This document shows, in pieces, positions 5,453 to 8,085 of a DNA stretch of 8,085 nucleotides. The translations under genes were made by a program, and so were the position numbers. The DNA is from an uncultured Lysobacteraceae bacterium (GTDB lineage Bacteria > Pseudomonadota > Gammaproteobacteria > Xanthomonadales > Xanthomonadaceae). The notes under the pieces were generated by a model that saw only the letters and a program-made list of their open reading frames with translations, was not told the DNA's origin and searched no databases. The stretch lies in NCBI GenBank assembly GCA_946482565.1, contig CAMLSB010000074.1, positions 1 through 8,085 of the forward strand. Direction: 5' to 3'. Each line of letters starts with the position of its first letter. The first letter of the stretch is position 1.

Positions 5453-6113
5453 CGAGGAGGGCTTCGGCGGCCGCCTGCTCGGCGGCGCGGCGGGAGGAGC
5501 CTTCGCCGGAGGCCGACATCGGCGGCTGCGACAAGGTGCAGCTGACTTCGAAGATGCGATCGTGCTCGTCGCCGCGCTCGGACAGCGACGCGTAGACCGG
5601 CAGCGGCCAGCCGCGCGCCTGCAGCCATTCCTGCAGCCGCGTCTTCGGATCCTTGCCGACGTGGCCCGGCGACGGCATCGCGTCGAGCAGCGGCGCGTGC
5701 CAGGACAGCACGAGCTCGCGGCAGGCGTCGAAGCCGGCGTCGAGGTAGCAGGCGGCGATGATCGCCTCCAGCGCGTCGGCGAGGATCGAGTCGCGGCGGT
5801 GCCCGCCGGATTTCATCTCGCCGGGGCCGAGCGTCAGGCGCTCGCCGACGCCGAGCTCGCGCGCGATCCGCGCGAGCGTGGATTCGCGCACCAGCTCGGC
5901 GCGCGCGCGGGTCATCGCGCCTTCGTCGGCGCGGGGCCAGCGCTGGTAGAGCTGCTCGGCGACGATGAGGTTGAGCAGCGCGTCGCCGAGGAATTCCAGG
6001 CGCTCGTTGTGCGGGCTGCCGGCACTGCGATGGGTCAGCGCCTGGTGCAGCAGCGCGGCGTCCGCGAAGCGATGGGCGCCGAACACGGCGCCCGCGGGTC
6101 CTGCATCGGTCAC
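5439..6113 (-). CDS. rnc: Ribonuclease III
   Basis: The product is 224 residues, the normal length. RNase III is a homodimeric, Mg-dependent endonuclease that cuts double-stranded RNA, including rRNA precursors and its own mRNA in E. coli. The catalytic domain has the signature NERLEFLGD (36-44) with E40 and D44, and a second acidic pair in DALEA (D113, E116). The C-terminal double-stranded-RNA-binding domain (about 154-223) starts [12 protein letters not shown] and ends in [13 protein letters not shown]. The start is GTG at 6113, 22 bp after the DUF4845 stop, with no strong Shine-Dalgarno sequence. Start choice is moderately certain, since little N-terminal sequence precedes [17 protein letters not shown]. 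It belongs to the lepA-lepB-DUF4845 transcription unit. The long stem-loop just downstream makes self-cleavage of its transcript possible. Confidence 0.97.
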   Translation of the reverse strand: MTDAGPAGAVFGAHRFADAALLHQALTHRSAGSPHNERLEFLGDALLNLIVAEQLYQRWPRADEGAMTRARAELVRESTLARIARELGVGERLTLGPGEMKSGGHRRDSILADALEAIIAACYLDAGFDACRELVLSWHAPLLDAMPSPGHVGKDPKTRLQEWLQARGWPLPVYASLSERGDEHDRIFEVSCTLSQPPMSASGEGSSRRAAEQAAAEALLANLA

Positions 6114-6135
6114 GCCGTGGCGGCCCGCGACGCGC

Positions 6136-6513
6136 TCACTCGCGCGTATTGGTCAGCGATTCGGAGGTCGAGAACTTGCCGACCACGTCGAGGTTGCCGA
6201 TCAGCGGCTTGCGCACCTCGTAGTCCACGCTCATCACCCAGCCGCCGTCGGCGCGCTCGAGGGTGACGTTCGTCGGCTTCACGTTCTCGGAATAGCTGAT
6301 GTACAGGCGGCGGAAGAACAGGTCCTGGATCTTGGCGGGCGCCTGGTTGGCGATGCCCGGCTCGGCCTTCAGGCCCTTGAGCGCGGACTTGACCGCGTAG
6401 AACTCGGAGTACATCGGGACCAGCTTCATGCCGATGTAGGCGGCGAAGCCGATCACCGCCAGGACGATGATGAAACCGATGAGGGTCATGCCGCCTTGCG
6501 TGCGCTTCATCAT
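6136..6513 (-). CDS. DUF4845 membrane protein with pilin-like N-terminus
   Basis: The product is 125 residues from the first of two adjacent ATGs (6513 or 6510), preceded by GGGGAAAGGAAG (6514-6525). The N-terminus [20 protein letters not shown] is one hydrophobic transmembrane segment (about 9-29). It closely resembles a class III (type IV pilin) leader, G followed by MTLI, but has Gly13 where pilins carry the conserved Glu5. The remaining part, about 95 residues starting [18 protein letters not shown], is a small exported domain. Proteins of this family are encoded between lepB and rnc in many Beta- and Gammaproteobacteria; their role is not established. The gene lies 33 bp after lepB. Whether PilD processes it cannot be told from the sequence. 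Confidence 0.85.
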   Translation of the reverse strand: MMKRTQGGMTLIGFIIVLAVIGFAAYIGMKLVPMYSEFYAVKSALKGLKAEPGIANQAPAKIQDLFFRRLYISYSENVKPTNVTLERADGGWVMSVDYEVRKPLIGNLDVVGKFSTSESLTNTRE

Positions 6514-6525
6514 CTTCCTTTCCCC
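6514..6525 (-). promoter_or_regulatory. Ribosome binding site of the DUF4845 gene
   Basis: GGGGAAAGGAAG lies directly before the double ATG. GGGGA sits seven bases from the ATG at 6513 and AGGA five bases from the ATG at 6510, so either Met can be used. This is one of the few clear purine-rich sites in the operon. Confidence 0.55.
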
Positions 6526-6546
6526 GAATGTTGGTTGCGACGTTGG

Positions 6547-7353
6547 CTACTGGATCTTCCGCCCCAGCCGCGAGAAGTCCACGCCGCCCGCGCTCCCGTC
6601 GAAGTGCATCCAGACCAGGAACGCCTTGCCGCGCAGGTTGGCCTCGGGCAGGAAGTGCATGTCTTCCGGCCAGAACCGGCTGTCCTCGCTATTATCACGA
6701 TTGTCGCCCATGACGAAATAGCTGCCGGGCGGCACGGTCCATTCCCCCTCGCCCTGGATGAAGAAGGGCTGGTCGTCGCGCTCCAGCACCTGGTGGGGGC
6801 GGCCGGGCATCTCCTCCAGCAGCACCTTGGCGCCGGTGGCCTCGGCGCCCTGCCCCTTGCCGACGTAGCGGCCCATCGGGCGATAGGCGAAGGGCTTGCC
6901 ATTCAGGTAGACGGTGTCGTTGCGGTAGGCCACGGTGTCGCCGGGCAGGCCGACCACGCGCTTGATCCAGTCCTGGTCGGGTTGCATCGGCGGGTGGAAC
7001 ACGACCACGTCGCCGCGCTCGGGCTCGCCGATCGACAGGAACTTGGTGTTGGAAATCGGCAGGCGCAGGCCGTAGGCGAACTTGTTGACCAGGATGAAGT
7101 CGCCGATCTCCAGCGTCGGCATCATCGAGCTGGACGGGATGCGGAAGGGTTCGGCGACCCAGCTGCGCAGGCACAGCACGACCGCGAGCACGGGGAAGAA
7201 GGCACGCGAGTAGTCGACCAGCAACGGCTCCTTCACCTCGAGGATGCCGGCGGCGGCTTCGCGGCGCTTGCGCAGCCACAGCTTGTCGGCCAGCCAGACC
7301 AGGCCGGTGAGGAGCGTCAGCCCGACGAGGGCGATTTCGAACCAGCGCATCAT
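6547..7353 (-). CDS. lepB: Signal peptidase I
   Basis: The product is 268 residues. LepB cleaves signal peptides from exported proteins at the periplasmic face of the inner membrane. Two N-terminal membrane segments are visible (about 5-22 and 51-67) with a basic cytoplasmic loop containing RKRRE between them. The catalytic Ser76 lies in FRIPSSSMMPTLEIGDFILV (70-89) and the general-base Lys131 in WIKRVVGLPGD (129-139). Box E, GDNRDNSEDSRFWP (216-229), completes the S26 family signature. It is shorter than E. coli LepB (324 aa) because the periplasmic insertion domain is reduced. The start is the first of two ATGs at 7353. It lies 12 bp after the lepA stop, with AAGGA partly inside the lepA stop codon, so the two genes are cotranscribed and probably translationally coupled. 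Confidence 0.96.
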   Translation of the reverse strand: MMRWFEIALVGLTLLTGLVWLADKLWLRKRREAAAGILEVKEPLLVDYSRAFFPVLAVVLCLRSWVAEPFRIPSSSMMPTLEIGDFILVNKFAYGLRLPISNTKFLSIGEPERGDVVVFHPPMQPDQDWIKRVVGLPGDTVAYRNDTVYLNGKPFAYRPMGRYVGKGQGAEATGAKVLLEEMPGRPHQVLERDDQPFFIQGEGEWTVPPGSYFVMGDNRDNSEDSRFWPEDMHFLPEANLRGKAFLVWMHFDGSAGGVDFSRLGRKIQ

Positions 7354-7361
7354 CGATGGAA

Positions 7362-7366
7362 TCCTT
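7362..7366 (-). promoter_or_regulatory. lepB Shine-Dalgarno overlapping the lepA stop codon
   Basis: AAGGA lies eight bases before the lepB ATG (7353). Its first A is the last base of the lepA TAA stop, so a ribosome terminating on lepA would uncover or directly reuse this site. Confidence 0.6.
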
Positions 7367-8085
7367 TACTTGTTGTCGGTCTGGAGCACGGCGAGGAAGG
7401 CCTCCTGCGGAATCTCGACCCGCCCGACCTGCTTCATCCGCTTCTTGCCTTCCTTCTGCTTCTCGAGGAGCTTCTTCTTGCGGGTGGCGTCGCCGCCGTA
7501 GCACTTGGCGAGCACGTTCTTGCGCAGCGCCTTGACCGTGGAGCGGGCGATGATCTGCGCGCCGATCGCGGCCTGGATGGCGACGTCGAACATCTGCCGC
7601 GGGATCAGCTCGCGCATGCGCTCGGTCAGCTCGCGGCCACGCCTGTCCGCGTGGCTGCGGTGCGTGATCAGCGACAGCGCGTCGACGCGGTCGCCGTTGA
7701 TCAGCGTGTCCACGCGCACGAACGGACCGGCCTCGAAGCGCACGAAGTGGTAGTCGAGCGAGGCGTAGCCGCGCGACACCGACTTCAGGCGATCGAAGAA
7801 GTCGAGCACGACCTCGGCCATCGGCAGCTCGTAGCTCACCTGCACCTGGCTGCCCAGGTACTGGATGCCGACCTGGCTGCCGCGCTTCTCCTCGCACAAC
7901 GTGATCACGTTGCCCACGTAGTCCGGCGGCGTGAGGATGTTGGCGCGGATGATCGGCTCGCGGATTTCCTCGACGAGGTTGGCCTGCGGCAGCTTGGCCG
8001 GGTTGTCGAGCGGCATCACGGTGCCGTCGGTCTTCAGCACCTCGTACACGACCGTCGGCGCGGTGCTGATCAGGTTGAGGTCGTA
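7366..8085 (-). CDS. lepA: Elongation factor 4 (LepA), C-terminal part
   Basis: The last 239 residues are visible; the family is about 600, so the N-terminal GTPase domain lies beyond the right edge. The visible part begins [21 protein letters not shown] in domain III. It continues through the EF-G-like domain V ([39 protein letters not shown]) and ends with the LepA-specific C-terminal domain. That domain includes [34 protein letters not shown] and the final DNK. This C-terminal domain distinguishes LepA from EF-G. LepA is a ribosome-binding GTPase linked to translation initiation, 30S biogenesis and, under stress, elongation. It is the first visible gene of the operon leading into lepB. Confidence 0.97.
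   Translation of the reverse strand, partial: YDLNLISTAPTVVYEVLKTDGTVMPLDNPAKLPQANLVEEIREPIIRANILTPPDYVGNVITLCEEKRGSQVGIQYLGSQVQVSYELPMAEVVLDFFDRLKSVSRGYASLDYHFVRFEAGPFVRVDTLINGDRVDALSLITHRSHADRRGRELTERMRELIPRQMFDVAIQAAIGAQIIARSTVKALRKNVLAKCYGGDATRKKKLLEKQKEGKKRMKQVGRVEIPQEAFLAVLQTDNK

Noticed and set aside
5126..5545. Small open frames in the rnc-era gap (for example 139 residues, plus strand)
   Set aside because: Their sequence is dictated by the inverted repeats, they run into rnc antisense, and they show no domain or ribosome binding site.
1..8085. tRNA, rRNA or insertion sequence with transposase
   Set aside because: No cloverleaf-like sequence, rRNA segment or transposase motif was recognised anywhere in the window.

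Overview
The window is very GC-rich and strongly GC-biased at third codon positions. It carries the conserved gammaproteobacterial block lepA - lepB - DUF4845 - rnc - era - recO, all on the minus strand. The protein sequences (an Era ending in FGYHD, a short LepB, a YdbH-type protein followed by a lipoprotein with a CVTINVYFP motif) best fit the Xanthomonadaceae/Lysobacteraceae, for example a Lysobacter- or Luteimonas-like genome. The genus is an inference.

Layout, read right to left (the direction of transcription): 8085-7366 is the C-terminal 40% of lepA (EF-4). Then come lepB (signal peptidase I), a small DUF4845 membrane protein and rnc (RNase III), with gaps of only 12-33 bp. A 436-bp non-coding gap follows, unusual because rnc and era normally abut or overlap. 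Then come era and recO, separated by one base. On the plus strand, convergent with recO and sharing its CTAG stop site, is a REC-Hpt phosphorelay protein (2501-3319). Divergent from it across 35 bp is a minus-strand gene for a YdbH-type AsmA-like envelope protein (2465-315). Next is the start of a lipoprotein that looks YnbE/YdbL-like (260 to the window edge).

Functionally, lepA, era and rnc act in translation, ribosome assembly and RNA maturation, lepB in signal-peptide removal and recO in recombination repair. The ydbH-like/lipoprotein pair has the gene order of the E. coli ydbH-ynbE-ydbL phospholipid-transport locus. The REC-Hpt protein has no kinase next to it.

The least ordinary part is the rnc-era gap. 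It is almost entirely inverted repeats: 15-bp perfect outer terminal repeats (5039-5053 and 5414-5428) enclosing three nested stem-loop modules. One module has a 32-nt stem with a single mismatch, starting 20 nt after the rnc stop codon. It looks like a MITE- or REP-type element, and if transcribed it would be a good double-stranded substrate for the RNase III encoded just upstream. era itself has a TACAAT box six bases before its ATG and no Shine-Dalgarno sequence, which suggests a separate, possibly leaderless, transcript.
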